NCBI GenBank assembly: GCA_002316805.1
Contig: DCEF01000010.1
Coordinates: forward strand, 186,001 to 250,000
DNA length: 64,000 nucleotides
Reading direction: 5' to 3'
Source: Ruminococcaceae bacterium UBA1036
Lineage (GTDB): Bacteria > Bacillota > Clostridia > Oscillospirales > Acutalibacteraceae
Under the pieces are notes generated by a model. The model saw nothing but the letters and a program-made list of their open reading frames with translations. It did not search any database and had not been told where the DNA came from. This document shows, one piece after another, positions 10,111 through 20,395 of the stretch (position 1 is the first letter of the stretch; every line of letters begins with the position of its first letter). A program made the position numbers and the translations under genes.

Positions 10111-11467
10111 TGCGTATGACCTCCTGAGCCGTGAAGCGCATATATTCGCCCTGCCAGTGCAGCGGAATCGTCTTTGTCTCACCGTGGCGGTTTTTGGCTA
10201 CAATACATTCGCACTGGTTTTTATCACCGTTCTCGTCCGGCGTCTCAGAGTCCTGATAATAGTCGTCACGGTAAAGGAACAATACAACATCGGCGTCCTG
10301 CTCAATAGAACCGGAATCTCTGAGATCTGAAAGCACAGGGCGGTGGTTGGTACGCTTTTCGCTGTCACGCGCAAGCTGCGAAAGTGTCAGCACCGGAACG
10401 TTCAGCTCTTTTGCCATAATTTTCAGGCTTCTTGTAATCTGTGAAATTTCTTGCACACGGTTATCTATGCGTGTTGATGAAGTCATCAGCTGCAGGTAGT
10501 CAATCACCACAAGGTCAACATCTTTCATCCGCCTAAGCTTGGCCTTTATCTCCGGAACTGTAATCGTTGGGTTATCATCAAAATAGATCTGGGCCTTGGA
10601 GAGAATATCACCCGCCTCTATAAGCCTTACCCACTCGTCTTCGTTCAGTTTCCCTGTGCGCAACTTAGTCCCTTCCACCATAGCTTCGGTTGACAGCAAG
10701 CGTGAAACGAGCTGTTCCTTGCTCATTTCAAGTGAAAAAAACGCCACACGCTTATCGGCTTTTATGGCGGCATAGCGTGCTATATTAAGCGCAAAACTTG
10801 TTTTGCCCATGCCCGGGCGGGCACCGAGGAGAATAAAGTCGGTCCTGTTAAGGCCGGTAATCGTATCATCAAGCTCTTTTATGCCTGTAGGCACGCCGCG
10901 GTACTTGTCCGCGTCAGGGGAATTCAGCTTGTCCAGCCTGTCAAACTCATCAAGGATTATCTCGTCTATTTTCTGCAGGCCCTGCATATTTTTCCCGCGG
11001 CGTATGTCAAAAATGCGCTGCTCAGCCGAGTCAAGCAGAGTGGAAGCGTCCGCTTCGCCTGACGAAGCTTCTTCGATGATGTCCCGTGCAGTTGTTATCA
11101 ACATGCGCACGTCATATTTGTCGCGCACAATCGCGGCGTAAGACTCTACATTAGAAATGGAAGGGACAAGTTGTGCAAGCTGCAGGAGATAAGTTTTGCC
11201 GTCAGCTTCGTGAAAATTTTCTGTTTTCTTCAGTGCTTCAAGGACGGTAACAAAATCAATCGGACGCCCGTCAGTAAACATCTGAAGCATTACAGCGTAA
11301 ATCTGCCTGTTGCCTGTAAGATAAAAATAATCAGGGCGCGGCAGGATTTCCGCAACCCTGTCCAAACACGAAGAGTCAAGCAAGATTGCTCCGAGAACCG
11401 ATTGCTCTGCCTCTGGGCTAAACGGCAGGTTCATGCCGCCATATCCGGCTGTTACCGAATTATCCAT
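10103..11467 (-). CDS. dnaB: Replicative DNA helicase DnaB
   Basis: DnaB is the hexameric 5'-3' helicase of the replication fork. 'PFSPEAEQSVLGAILLD' near the N-terminus is the DnaB N domain that contacts DnaG. The RecA-like core shows Walker A 'GARPGMGKTSFALNIA', Walker B 'LVVIDYLQLM', and the 'LSQLARDSEKR' and 'DLRDSGSIEQDADVV' arginine-finger region. At 454 aa it is full length. It lies 33 bp after rplI in the widespread gdpP-rplI-dnaB order. No intein or insertion is seen. Confidence 0.97.
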   Translation of the reverse strand: MDNSVTAGYGGMNLPFSPEAEQSVLGAILLDSSCLDRVAEILPRPDYFYLTGNRQIYAVMLQMFTDGRPIDFVTVLEALKKTENFHEADGKTYLLQLAQLVPSISNVESYAAIVRDKYDVRMLITTARDIIEEASSGEADASTLLDSAEQRIFDIRRGKNMQGLQKIDEIILDEFDRLDKLNSPDADKYRGVPTGIKELDDTITGLNRTDFILLGARPGMGKTSFALNIARYAAIKADKRVAFFSLEMSKEQLVSRLLSTEAMVEGTKLRTGKLNEDEWVRLIEAGDILSKAQIYFDDNPTITVPEIKAKLRRMKDVDLVVIDYLQLMTSSTRIDNRVQEISQITRSLKIMAKELNVPVLTLSQLARDSEKRTNHRPVLSDLRDSGSIEQDADVVLFLYRDDYYQDSETPDENGDKNQCECIVAKNRHGETKTIPLHWQGEYMRFTAQEVIRSE

Positions 11468-11500
11468 GCTGCACGCCCCCCCGAATTATAAAATCCCGTT

Positions 11501-11947
11501 TTAGCCTTCACTCACCGTTATATATATTTTAGCAGAAACACCGTTGTAAAGTTTCAGTTCACATTCATAAGTACCAAATGCTTTTATTTCACTTTTAAGC
11601 ATAATCTTACGCTTGTCGACATCAATATTAAAAGAGTGCTTTATCTCTTCGGATATTTCCTTAGAAGTAATAGAGCCGAACAGTTTGCCGCCCTGGCCGG
11701 ACTTTGCAGTCAGCTTTAAAGTCTTGCCGTTAATGGACCCAGCGATCTTGCTGGCCTGAGCTTTTTCCTGCGCAATGTGGTATTTTTTAGATTCTTCAGC
11801 ATTTCTCAGTTCATTCATTACCTGAGCGTCTGCCTCTTTTGCCAGCCCGCGCGGAAAGAGGAAATTTCTCGCGTATCCATCGCTCACCTTAACAAGTTCG
11901 CCTTTTTTGCCGGTTCCGCGGACATCCGCAAGCAATACTACTTTCAT
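11501..11947 (-). CDS. rplI: 50S ribosomal protein L9
   Basis: The first residues '[19 protein letters not shown]' and '[16 protein letters not shown]' are the L9 signature for binding 23S rRNA domain V. A charged helix connects to the C-terminal domain that projects from the ribosome. The length (148 aa) matches the family exactly. An AGGAGGTT-like Shine-Dalgarno precedes the ATG. It sits between gdpP and dnaB as in most Firmicutes. Confidence 0.97.
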   Translation of the reverse strand: MKVVLLADVRGTGKKGELVKVSDGYARNFLFPRGLAKEADAQVMNELRNAEESKKYHIAQEKAQASKIAGSINGKTLKLTAKSGQGGKLFGSITSKEISEEIKHSFNIDVDKRKIMLKSEIKAFGTYECELKLYNGVSAKIYITVSEG

Positions 11948-11970
11948 AACAAACCTCCATAATTCTTTTG

Positions 11971-13935
11971 TTACGGCCTCTTTTTGTTTGCTTTGGATTT
12001 TTCAATAACTGAAATCAATTTTTCTTTTGCCTGTTCTACCGTAACATTCTCAAGTTGTGCTCCTGCCATAGTGAGGTGGCCACCGCCGCCAAGTGACTCC
12101 ATTACAAGCTGTACATTGACATCGCCGAGTGAACGGGCCGAGATGTTTATTACACCGCCGGCCGGGTAAATAACAAACGACGCCTCAACGCCTTTGATAG
12201 AAAGCAGTTCGTCGGCCGCCTGTGCTGCCGAAATGCGTATATCCGAAAACTCAGAATTCGCGGAAGCAATAGCAAAATTGCCGTAGACCTTGGCATTGGA
12301 GACAATCCTGTATTTTGCTTTGTACGCATCAATAGAATCAGAAAACAGACGCTTTACCTTAACAGTATCGGCGTTCTTGCGGCGCAGGTAAGCTGCCGCC
12401 TCAAAAGTGCGAACGCCTGTTTTAAGCACAAAGTTTTTCGTGTCGAGCATAATGCCTGCCATCAGTGCTTCTGCCTCAGACTCTGTTAAAGTTGTGTCGC
12501 CAATATACTGCACAAGCTCCGTCACCATTTCGGATGTTGAGCTTGCAAACGGCTCGTGATAGAACACAAGCGCATTTTCGATGTGGCGCACCATCATGCG
12601 GTGATGGTCTATAACAATCACGCGGGTAACAGATTTCAGCAGTTCCGGGCTCTCGACAAAATCAGGGGAGTGTGTATCAAGGACTACCAGAGTCGTTTTC
12701 GGCATAACCTTTGTGACGGCTTCCTGCGGTGATATGAATATCTTCTCCTCAGGATATTTTGCCTTAACCATGTTAATAAGCGAAGACGCCAGTGTCTGTG
12801 ATGAATCGTCCACTATATATGTCTGACGTTTTAGGCATTTTGATGCGACATTCCACATACCAACAGCAGAACCCATGCAGTCGAGGTCCGAAAACCGGTG
12901 GCCCATAATCAGCACATTGTCGCTTTCCTTGATATCATCGGAAATTGTAGCCGCAAATACACGCGTACGCACTTTATCGCGCCTCTCAACTCCCTTTGAA
13001 AGGCCGCCGAAGAATTCGTATGTATCATTTTTTTTCTTCACTGCTACCTGGTCGCCGCCGCGGCCAAGAGCCATATCAAGTGCAGTGCGCGCCCATCTCT
13101 CCGCCTCTTTCGGCGATTTAGCATCCAGGGAAACTCCAACGGAAATAGTCGCTGTGAGATGTTCCCCAGCATGGATAGCGCGGATTGAATCGAGTATTGG
13201 GAAACGGCGCTCCATCTCATTTTTTATATGGCGTTCGTCGGTCACAATAATAAAGCGGCCGCTGCTCATCTTTTTCAGGAACCCGCCCATGCTCTGTGCC
13301 CACTGTATAAGCGTCTCTTCCACTTCAGAAGCTATGCGCGTATCCTCACTGCTGCTGCTGCACCGTGCAAGCTCTTCGCGGTTGTCAAAATATGCAAGGG
13401 CGACAACAGGTCGCGTTTCCCTGTACTCTTTCTCAATATTTTTATAGTAGGTATTATCTGTGAAATACATAATGCAGCCCGAAGAGGTCTGAGTGCCATA
13501 CACTGTAAAATGGCGCTTTCCAATCGTGATGTCAGTTCCTGATGCTTCAAGGATCTGCTCTACTGTTTTAGGATAGATAAATTTACGGATACTGTCGCCG
13601 CGGCATTCGTGCTTTTCACAAACTGTGTTCCAAAATGCGTCGTTAACCCAGATTATGTCACCCGCTGCGCCAACGAGCACAAGGGGAATGGCAAATTTTT
13701 GCATACTGCCGTTTTGGCCGCCAGGCATTACCGTTTTTGCGCCTTTCACCGTATCAAGCACATGTGCGCGGAAATGCACCGTTGTTACAAATACGAACAC
13801 GGCAGACGCACCCGCTGCACACAACTCAATATAGCATACTGTGCTGTTCCAGAACCAGCTTACACATGCCATTGCCACCATAATTGCTGACAACACGAAG
13901 AACACGGGCGAAGCCACCCAGATCCTCTTTCTCAC
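11971..13935 (-). CDS. gdpP: Cyclic-di-AMP phosphodiesterase GdpP (DHH/DHHA1)
   Basis: GdpP hydrolyses the second messenger c-di-AMP to pApA, which tunes osmolyte transport and cell-wall stress. Two N-terminal membrane helices (about residues 10-55) are followed by a degenerate PAS segment, a degenerate GGDEF domain (no GGDEF motif; '[11 protein letters not shown]' stands in its place), then the DHH domain. '[16 protein letters not shown]' supplies the first metal ligands, 'VLDTHSPDF' the next, and 'VIDHHRM' is the DHH itself. DHHA1 ends in '[12 protein letters not shown]'. At 654 aa it matches YybT/GdpP. It is 23 bp upstream of rplI and likely in the same transcript. Confidence 0.93.
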   Translation of the reverse strand: MRKRIWVASPVFFVLSAIMVAMACVSWFWNSTVCYIELCAAGASAVFVFVTTVHFRAHVLDTVKGAKTVMPGGQNGSMQKFAIPLVLVGAAGDIIWVNDAFWNTVCEKHECRGDSIRKFIYPKTVEQILEASGTDITIGKRHFTVYGTQTSSGCIMYFTDNTYYKNIEKEYRETRPVVALAYFDNREELARCSSSSEDTRIASEVEETLIQWAQSMGGFLKKMSSGRFIIVTDERHIKNEMERRFPILDSIRAIHAGEHLTATISVGVSLDAKSPKEAERWARTALDMALGRGGDQVAVKKKNDTYEFFGGLSKGVERRDKVRTRVFAATISDDIKESDNVLIMGHRFSDLDCMGSAVGMWNVASKCLKRQTYIVDDSSQTLASSLINMVKAKYPEEKIFISPQEAVTKVMPKTTLVVLDTHSPDFVESPELLKSVTRVIVIDHHRMMVRHIENALVFYHEPFASSTSEMVTELVQYIGDTTLTESEAEALMAGIMLDTKNFVLKTGVRTFEAAAYLRRKNADTVKVKRLFSDSIDAYKAKYRIVSNAKVYGNFAIASANSEFSDIRISAAQAADELLSIKGVEASFVIYPAGGVINISARSLGDVNVQLVMESLGGGGHLTMAGAQLENVTVEQAKEKLISVIEKSKANKKRP

Positions 13936-13962
13936 TCCAAATACTCCCCTTATACGCCGACG

Positions 13963-15993
13963 CTAAATCTCCATGATAATCGGCAGAACCATGGGGCTGC
14001 GCCTGGTCTTTTCATACAGGAACCTGGAAAGTGCATCTTTAATTTTCGTTTTCAGGGTACCCCAGTCGTGAATTTTCTTTGCCGCACATTCTTCAAGGAT
14101 ATTCGTAACAAGCTTTCTTGCATCATCCATCAGAGGCTCCGATTCGCGGACGTATACGAACCCGCGTGAAACTATATCCGGACCCGAAAGTATGTGGCCG
14201 TCGTCTGATGATATTGTGCAAACAGCTATAATAAGGCCATCCTCAGCAAGATGCTTGCGGTCACGAAGCACGATGCTGCCTACATCTCCGACTCCGAGGC
14301 CGTCAACAAGGACACGGCCGGCAGGCACCGGCGGAAGGCGTTTCATATAGTTTTCATGCAGTTCCACGCAGTCGCCGTTGTCGCCAATAAAAACATCTTT
14401 CGGAGACTTGCCGAGCTCATAGGCAATTTTTGCATTCTTCTGCAAATGCTTCTGCTCACCGTGGACTGGTATGAAATATTTTGGTCTTACGAGAGCCTGC
14501 AAAAGCTTGATTTCTTCCCTGCATGCGTGGCCTGAAACATGTAGGTCGTACATCGACTCATAAATTACTTCACAGCCGCGTTTCATCAGTTCATCAATAA
14601 CGTTGCCTATCGTTTTTTCATTTCCAGGTATAGGCCTTGCCGAAATAATGATGAAATCGCCGGGGCCAACTTCCACTTTGCGGTGGTCGGCGAATGCCAT
14701 GCGCGTCAAAGCGCTCATAGGTTCACCCTGGCTCCCAGTTGTGACAAGCACTATTTTATTCTTAGGATACTTGTTTATATCGTCAATGTCAATCAGGACG
14801 CCTTTGGGAACATTCAGGTAGCCAAGCTCCACACTTATCGACATCACATTGACCATACTGCGACCCGAAAGCGCCACTTTGCGGCCATATTTGACTGCAC
14901 AGTTTATAATCTGCTGGACACGGCTTACATTCGAGGCAAAAGTCGCAATGATAATCCGGCTGTCCACAGCATGGCGAAAAAGCATGTCAAATGAATCATC
15001 GACTTTTGTCTCAGACTTTGTGTATCCCTCGCGCTCCGCATTTGTAGAATCGCAGAACATCGCGAGGACTCCCTCTTTGCCAAGTTCCGCAAAACGGCCA
15101 AGATCAATCATACCGCCGAGCGTAGGCGTACAGTCTATCTTAAAGTCACCGGTATGGACGATAGTGCCTGCAGGTGAATGTATCGCGAGTGCGACAGCAT
15201 CAGGAACAGAATGGTTTACGTGGATAAATTCCACATCCATGCATCCGAGATGTATGTGGTCGCCCGGGCGCACCATCACCGCGCGCACTTTTCCCGAAAG
15301 CCCGTGTTCTTTTAGCTTGCTGTCTACAAGCGCCAAAGTAAACTGTGTGCCATAAATCGGGAAGTTGAACTTCTTGAGCAGATAAGGCAGTGCACCAATA
15401 TGGTCCTCATGGCCATGAGTAAGCACCACGCCGCGTATCTTACCTGCATTGCGTTCAACAAAAGTAAAATCAGGAATAACAAGGTCGACACCAAGCATAT
15501 CGTCGTCAGGGAATGACATCCCGCAGTCTACGATTATCATGTCGTCCTGGCATTCGAACACCGTAAAGTTTTTGCCGATCTCATTAAGGCCGCCAAGAAA
15601 ATACGCACGTATTGCCGGCTTTACAGCACCCTTTTTCTCACGGCTGAAACGGCTGCCCTGCCGTTTTGAAGCTGTCGGCCTCTGAAGCCTTTGCGTTGCT
15701 GCAGTTTCAACAGCTGCTGGTTGCTGCATTTTCAGTGGCGCTGTTTTAGCAGGCTGACGTTTTCTGCGCTGAGCACTTTTTATCTCCCCCGCCTTTTCGC
15801 CTTTTTCCGGCTGAACAACACTTTTTGCACTTTGGCGGCTGTGCTGGCGCGTGTTTGGGCGCTGCTGCGCGTTGTGCCGTTTCGGGATTTCACCCTTCTG
15901 GTAAAGGCCAAGGCGTATACCGTTCCCCGTCTCGGACTGTGATTTTGCAGCACTGCTACGCTCCGCTGAACTATTTTGTTTTTTTTCTGTCAC
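13963..15993 (-). CDS. rnjA: Ribonuclease J with long disordered N-terminal extension
   Basis: RNase J is a 5'-3' exo- and endoribonuclease central to mRNA decay in Firmicutes. The metallo-beta-lactamase core begins near residue 127. 'LTHGHEDHIGALPYL' (about 191-205) gives the zinc ligands, and 'DSTNAEREG', 'SGRSMVNV' and 'VHGEQKH' are beta-CASP motifs. The GTG at 15993 is chosen because GGAGGT lies 7 bp upstream. This leaves about 125 residues rich in Lys, Arg, Gln, Ala and Ser before the core, making the protein about 676 aa against about 555 for Bacillus RNase J1. The extension may bind RNA or degradosome partners; that is inference. Confidence 0.93.
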   Translation of the reverse strand: MTEKKQNSSAERSSAAKSQSETGNGIRLGLYQKGEIPKRHNAQQRPNTRQHSRQSAKSVVQPEKGEKAGEIKSAQRRKRQPAKTAPLKMQQPAAVETAATQRLQRPTASKRQGSRFSREKKGAVKPAIRAYFLGGLNEIGKNFTVFECQDDMIIVDCGMSFPDDDMLGVDLVIPDFTFVERNAGKIRGVVLTHGHEDHIGALPYLLKKFNFPIYGTQFTLALVDSKLKEHGLSGKVRAVMVRPGDHIHLGCMDVEFIHVNHSVPDAVALAIHSPAGTIVHTGDFKIDCTPTLGGMIDLGRFAELGKEGVLAMFCDSTNAEREGYTKSETKVDDSFDMLFRHAVDSRIIIATFASNVSRVQQIINCAVKYGRKVALSGRSMVNVMSISVELGYLNVPKGVLIDIDDINKYPKNKIVLVTTGSQGEPMSALTRMAFADHRKVEVGPGDFIIISARPIPGNEKTIGNVIDELMKRGCEVIYESMYDLHVSGHACREEIKLLQALVRPKYFIPVHGEQKHLQKNAKIAYELGKSPKDVFIGDNGDCVELHENYMKRLPPVPAGRVLVDGLGVGDVGSIVLRDRKHLAEDGLIIAVCTISSDDGHILSGPDIVSRGFVYVRESEPLMDDARKLVTNILEECAAKKIHDWGTLKTKIKDALSRFLYEKTRRSPMVLPIIMEI

Positions 15994-16020
15994 AAAATAA
16001 CCTCCATTTAATTCTGGCAA

Positions 16021-16360
16021 AACTTGAATTCACAGGCAAACGGGCCATGTGGTACAAGCACACCGTTTTTTATCATCATACTTTTTGCGTATAAAACACA
16101 CAAAACGTAAAATTACCAAAATAAAAAATAAAATACAAGTAAACTGTAAAAACATTTAATCCGCACTATAGACACATACAAGTTATGATACTATGGATAA
16201 GATTTTCTGTCAAGCAGACAAGCTCAAAAAATAGTATTTACAAATCATACTGCTGTAATCGCCATTCTCCGCCAACATAAAAAATATGGCTTTCTTTTTT
16301 TCCGCACTAAAAGATGATATAATATCTAAAGACAAAAAGCAGCACGGAGTGGAGGACAAA
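16021..16360. other. AT-rich divergent intergenic region (rnjA / rnhA)
   Basis: This 340-bp gap separates the two divergent genes. A good extended -10 (TATAAT at 16318-16323) fits rnhA, but no clear TTGACA lies upstream. Several A-tracts lie at 16100-16140. No open frame or strong hairpin was found in the gap. Confidence 0.4.
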
Positions 16361-16804
16361 ATGAAGAAAGTAGAGATTTTTACCGATGGTGCATGCAGCG
16401 GAAATCCTGGCCCTGGTGGCTGGGGAGCCATCCTGCGCTACTGTGGCCGAGAAAAAAAAATCAGCGGCGGAACCGCAGAAACGACTAATAACCGTATGGA
16501 ACTTACAGGCGTAATAAAAGCATTGCAGCAGCTGAAAGAGCCCTGCTGCGTAATAATTACAAGCGATTCACGCTATGTATGCGATGCCATCGGCAAGGGC
16601 TGGGCTAAAAAATGGAAACAAAATGGCTGGCGCAAAGCAGATAAAAAGCCTGCCCTTAACAGCGACCTGTGGGAAAAACTCCTTGATCTGCTCAAAATAC
16701 ATGATGTAACTTTTAAATGGATAAAAGGACACGCCGGTTACCCTGAAAACGAGCTTTGCGACCGTATGGCCGTAGCCGAATCACAAAAGTACAAGGACAC
16801 TTGA
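16361..16804 (+). CDS. rnhA: Ribonuclease HI
   Basis: The enzyme cleaves the RNA strand of RNA-DNA hybrids (Okazaki primers, R-loops). The four acidic catalytic residues are visible: Asp in '[17 protein letters not shown]', Glu in 'TNNRMELTG', Asp in '[12 protein letters not shown]', and Asp in 'NELCDRMA'. '[11 protein letters not shown]' is the handle-to-catalytic His segment. GTGGAGG lies 5-6 bp before the ATG at 16361, so the longer open frame upstream is not used. The 147-aa length is typical of bacterial RNase HI. It is transcribed alone and ends at a bidirectional terminator. Confidence 0.97.
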   Translation: MKKVEIFTDGACSGNPGPGGWGAILRYCGREKKISGGTAETTNNRMELTGVIKALQQLKEPCCVIITSDSRYVCDAIGKGWAKKWKQNGWRKADKKPALNSDLWEKLLDLLKIHDVTFKWIKGHAGYPENELCDRMAVAESQKYKDT

Positions 16805-16842
16805 AACAGCTTAAATTGAAATTCGTACACTCAGTCACAAAC

Positions 16843-16869
16843 AAAAGAGGTGGCACGGCCACCTCTTTT
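16843..16869. terminator. Bidirectional terminator between rnhA and the NYN gene
   Basis: AAAAGAGGTGGC pairs with GCCACCTCTTTT around a 3-nt loop. A/T tracts on both sides allow termination of both converging transcripts. Confidence 0.9.
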
Positions 16870-16876
16870 CATTTTG

Positions 16877-17629
16877 CTATTCAGTATCTGCCTTTTTTTC
16901 CCTAACATACATAAGCCGCACATGCCCGTTTTTTCCGCTTACAGCGCGGATGTCAAACATATTAAGCGACTTTATAAATGGCGTAAGTTTATGAAAGCCA
17001 TAATTTCGCACATCAAAATCGGGGTAACGCTTTGTCAGTATATTGCCGACATCGCCGAGAGAAGTCCATCCGTCGTCGTCAGAAGTTTCCTGAACAATGG
17101 TTAATACGGTATTGCGCACTGCATCAAGCGATGTGCTGTCAAGCCCTGAAAGGCTTTTTGCAGGGACAGACGCCCGATTCTCAGAAATATCATTCTGAGC
17201 CAGCACTTCAAGATATTTAAATTTATTGCATGCAGCAATAAATGGTGACGGCGTTTTTTTCTCGCCCATGCCTACAACTATCATACCCGACTCGCGCAGA
17301 CGGGCAGCAAGCCTTGTAAAATCGCTGTCACTTGAAACAAGGCAGAATCCATCTATATTGCCCGCGTAGAGGATATCCATTGCATCTATAATCATGGCTG
17401 AATCAGTCGCATTTTTTCCAGTCGTATAGCTGTATTGCTGAATTGGGGTGATGGAATTGTCAAGCAGAACATTCTTCCATGAATTCATAATTGGTTTTGT
17501 CCAATCGCCGTAAATGCGTTTTATTGTAGCAATGCCGTCGTTTGAAATTTCATCCAGAATAAACTTTATATATTTTTCCGAAACATTTTCAGCATCTATT
17601 AGCACTGCGAAACGCTTTTCATCTGTCAA
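16877..17629 (-). CDS. NYN-domain (PIN-like) RNA-processing protein with OST-HTH/LOTUS domain
   Basis: The N-terminal ~150 residues are a NYN fold. 'FAVLIDAENVS', 'ATDSAMIIDAMDIL' and 'LVSSDSDFTRLAARLRESG' carry the acidic residues that form a PIN-type nuclease site. The C-terminal ~75 residues ('WTSLGDVGNILTKRYPDFDVRNYGF') resemble the OST-HTH/LOTUS domain, which binds RNA. The combination is common in bacteria, but substrates are mostly unknown. A TTG at 17629 is preferred, with AAAGGAT 9-11 bp upstream and the family-like N-terminus TDEKRFAVLID. An ATG at 17668 is the alternative. It lies downstream of the polysaccharide gene by about 50 bp. Confidence 0.8.
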   Translation of the reverse strand: MTDEKRFAVLIDAENVSEKYIKFILDEISNDGIATIKRIYGDWTKPIMNSWKNVLLDNSITPIQQYSYTTGKNATDSAMIIDAMDILYAGNIDGFCLVSSDSDFTRLAARLRESGMIVVGMGEKKTPSPFIAACNKFKYLEVLAQNDISENRASVPAKSLSGLDSTSLDAVRNTVLTIVQETSDDDGWTSLGDVGNILTKRYPDFDVRNYGFHKLTPFIKSLNMFDIRAVSGKNGHVRLMYVREKKADTE

Positions 17630-17678
17630 AGCCACACCATCCTTTTCTATTATTATATTGCCCTGCATATGTTTGTTT

Positions 17679-19613
17679 TTATTCGCCCGTATTGTCATCC
17701 GCAAGCAAATCCGTCTTTTCTGCATGCCCGGTGTAAGTTGGAACAAGACGATGTATGATTTTCATCATTTTCACATTGTCAACACCGGCAACACTTCTCA
17801 GCTCTTCAATATCGCCAATAAAAGTATCCTCATTGAACGGAATTGGATTACCAATATAAATAAGTTCATGGGATGTCTTTTTGCATCCGCCCTCACTGTC
17901 AAGCAAAAGCTCTTCATACAGTTTTTCCCCTGGGCGCAGCCCTGTGTACTTGATTTTAATATCCACATCCGGCTCAAACCCTGAAAGCCGTATAAGGTTA
18001 CGGGCGAGGTCAACAATTTTAACCGGCTCGCCCATGTCAAGTACAAAAATTTCCCCGCCCTTGGCCATGCCGCCTGCCTGTATGACAAGCCGCGCAGCTT
18101 CAGGAATAGTCATAAAATAGCGGACAATGTCAGGGTGTGTTACGGTTACGGGACCGCCTTCGGCTATCTGTTGCTTAAATATAGGAATCACGCTGCCGCT
18201 GCTGCCGAGCACATTGCCAAAACGGACAGCAACAAAGCCAGTTTTACTGTGCCTGCTGTAATACTGGACAATCAGCTCGCATATGCGCTTAGTCGCACCC
18301 ATAATATTTGTTGGGTTTACGGCTTTATCGGTAGATATGAGCACCATGCGCTTCACATGATACTTGTCGCATGCCTGGGCAACGTTCAGCGTCCCAAAAA
18401 CATTGTTCTTTACAGCTTCTCCCGGGCTGAGCTCCATAAGCGGAACATGCTTGTGTGCTGCTGCATGGAAAACAACGTCTGGGTGGTAGCACTCAAAAAT
18501 ATGTTCAACACGAGCCTTGTCACGCACCGAGCCAATAACCACCTCAATATCGAGGCCCGGATACCGGCGTTTAAGCTCATTTTGGAGTATATAGGCGTTG
18601 TTTTCATAGATCTCTAAAATGACAATCTTCTTAGGGGAGAAACGTGCAATCTGCCTGCAAAGTTCACTGCCTATGGAACCGCCGCCGCCTGTAACTATAA
18701 TTGTCTTGTTTTCAAGGTACCCACTTATCTCTTCGGTATTCAGTTTAATTTCATCACGGCCGAGAAGATCGACTATATTTACATCGCGCAGTTTAAGCGG
18801 CGCGGATTCACCTTCCAGCATTTCATAGAGTGCAGGGATTGTTTTGAGCTGGCAGTTGGTTTTAGAGCAGATATTTATTATTTCACGCTTATCTTTCTGC
18901 TTTGCAGTTGCGATGGCGAGAATAATCTCATCCACATGGTAGTGTGATACTATCCTTGGTATGCTTTCTCTGCCGCCGGCAACTTTTACACCGTGAATGC
19001 GCGTGCCGCGCTTTTTCTTGTCGTCATCAATCGCCACTACCGGAATTCCCTTTGATTGCGGCGCATTTTTCATATCCTTGATAACCATGGAACCCATCTC
19101 TCCGGCACCTACTACCATAACGCGCCGGTTTTTTTCGCCGCGGCCGGCTTTGCCGCCGCCTTTGCGCTGTGAAATGCGGATGCAGAAGCGGGAACCGCCA
19201 ACAAGAAAGACTGTAAGAAGCCAGCCCATTATATAAACAAGGGTTGGAAAAGGCGAAATGCGTACACTGTTGGGGTCATTCATTGTATTTGGGAATACAT
19301 TAAAGCCGAGCACCGCTACAATTACACACGCTGTTGTTGTGCCATAAAATATCTGTAACAGTTCGTCAAGGCTTGCAAATGCCCACATAGTGCTGTAAAA
19401 ACGGAAAATTGCAAAAACGGCAAGACAGATTAACGTTATCCACGGAATTGTGGCATTAAAAGCATAAACATACTGTTGCGGTATCATGAATGGTATTTTG
19501 TGATCCGGCAAAAAGCGGAACACAAACGCAAGCCAATAACTGAAAAAGACGCATAGTGCGTCAATTATAATCTGCGGAATAAGATTTCTGAGGTTGTTTT
19601 TTTTGCTTATCAT
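17679..19613 (-). CDS. Membrane nucleoside-diphosphate-sugar epimerase/dehydratase (CapD/FlaA1 type)
   Basis: Four or five hydrophobic helices occupy the first ~150 residues. A first Rossmann segment follows ('VMVVGAGEMGSMV'), then the catalytic short-chain dehydrogenase domain starting 'TGGGGSIGSELCRQIA'. The 'LISTDKAVNPTNIMGATKR' stretch carries the Lys and Met/Tyr-site region of the WbpM/CapD class, which converts UDP-GlcNAc-type sugars to 4-keto-6-deoxy products for surface polysaccharide. GGAG lies 9 bp upstream of the ATG at 19613, so an upstream in-frame ATG is not used. About 644 aa, standard for the family. No other glycan genes adjoin it, so its product sugar cannot be assigned. Confidence 0.88.
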   Translation of the reverse strand: MISKKNNLRNLIPQIIIDALCVFFSYWLAFVFRFLPDHKIPFMIPQQYVYAFNATIPWITLICLAVFAIFRFYSTMWAFASLDELLQIFYGTTTACVIVAVLGFNVFPNTMNDPNSVRISPFPTLVYIMGWLLTVFLVGGSRFCIRISQRKGGGKAGRGEKNRRVMVVGAGEMGSMVIKDMKNAPQSKGIPVVAIDDDKKKRGTRIHGVKVAGGRESIPRIVSHYHVDEIILAIATAKQKDKREIINICSKTNCQLKTIPALYEMLEGESAPLKLRDVNIVDLLGRDEIKLNTEEISGYLENKTIIVTGGGGSIGSELCRQIARFSPKKIVILEIYENNAYILQNELKRRYPGLDIEVVIGSVRDKARVEHIFECYHPDVVFHAAAHKHVPLMELSPGEAVKNNVFGTLNVAQACDKYHVKRMVLISTDKAVNPTNIMGATKRICELIVQYYSRHSKTGFVAVRFGNVLGSSGSVIPIFKQQIAEGGPVTVTHPDIVRYFMTIPEAARLVIQAGGMAKGGEIFVLDMGEPVKIVDLARNLIRLSGFEPDVDIKIKYTGLRPGEKLYEELLLDSEGGCKKTSHELIYIGNPIPFNEDTFIGDIEELRSVAGVDNVKMMKIIHRLVPTYTGHAEKTDLLADDNTGE

Positions 19614-19775
19614 AGAATTACTCCAATTCAATACAAATTGAAGACATAGAATGCTGACTGATAAACAGCCATATGTCTTTTAGCATAGCTCTGAGTTAGT
19701 ATAGCACAGTTTCAAAATAAAATAAACACAAATTTTCCCTCTTAACATTTATGCTGCTGTTTTTCGCCTTTTATG

Positions 19776-20384
19776 TTAAACAATATCAATAGTTTTTAGC
19801 GGCGGTCCTTCTAAAATATAGGCAATATCTGCCATCTCCCTGCGCTCAACTTCATCATGAGTAACTAATATGCAGAGGCTTTCTGACGCTTTTTCTTTAA
19901 CAAGCCCTATCATTCTGCTGCGCGTTTTCAAGTCAAGCCTTTGAAACGGTTCGTCAAGGAGGAAAACATCACCTCCGAATGCGAGTGCGCGCGCAATGGC
20001 AACCCTCCGGCACATCCCACCGCTAAGTTCACATGGCCTTTTCGCCTCTTCACCGCCAAGCCCAACTTTCCCAAGCCATTCATCGGCATGGCAAAGCCCC
20101 ATTTTTCTGTCATGAAAAACAGCCGCGATATTTTCACGTGCTGAAAGCCATGGCAGAAGCCTGTCCTCTTGAAAAACGCATGAAAATTTAATGCCGCTCC
20201 TGCCGGAAACCATTCCTGAATCAAGCTTCTCCAAACCGGCGATGCAGTTCAGAAGTGTTGTTTTACCACACCCAGATGGTCCGAAAAGGCAAACCGTGCC
20301 CTTCTCCGGAAAATTTATATTAAACCCGTCAAGGACTTTTTCACTGCCATAAGTTTTTACCGCACCATTAACCTGAAGGGGCAT
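19776..20384 (-). CDS. ABC importer ATPase, nitrate/sulfonate/taurine (SsuB/TauB-like) family
   Basis: Walker A 'FGPSGCGKTTLLNC', Q-loop 'VFQEDRLLPWLS', signature 'LSGGMCRRVAIARAL' and Walker B 'VFLLDEPFQRLD' are all intact. The 'RLLPW' Q-loop is characteristic of the SsuB/TauB/ThiZ group. At 202 aa it is shorter than usual (about 240-260), lacking most of the region after the switch His. AGGAGG lies 7 bp before the ATG. It closes a three-gene operon with the permease and binding protein. The substrate is unknown: sulfonate, nitrate, thiamine precursors and other small anions all occur in this family. Confidence 0.88.
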   Translation of the reverse strand: MPLQVNGAVKTYGSEKVLDGFNINFPEKGTVCLFGPSGCGKTTLLNCIAGLEKLDSGMVSGRSGIKFSCVFQEDRLLPWLSARENIAAVFHDRKMGLCHADEWLGKVGLGGEEAKRPCELSGGMCRRVAIARALAFGGDVFLLDEPFQRLDLKTRSRMIGLVKEKASESLCILVTHDEVERREMADIAYILEGPPLKTIDIV

Positions 20385-20395
20385 ATCCTTTCCTC

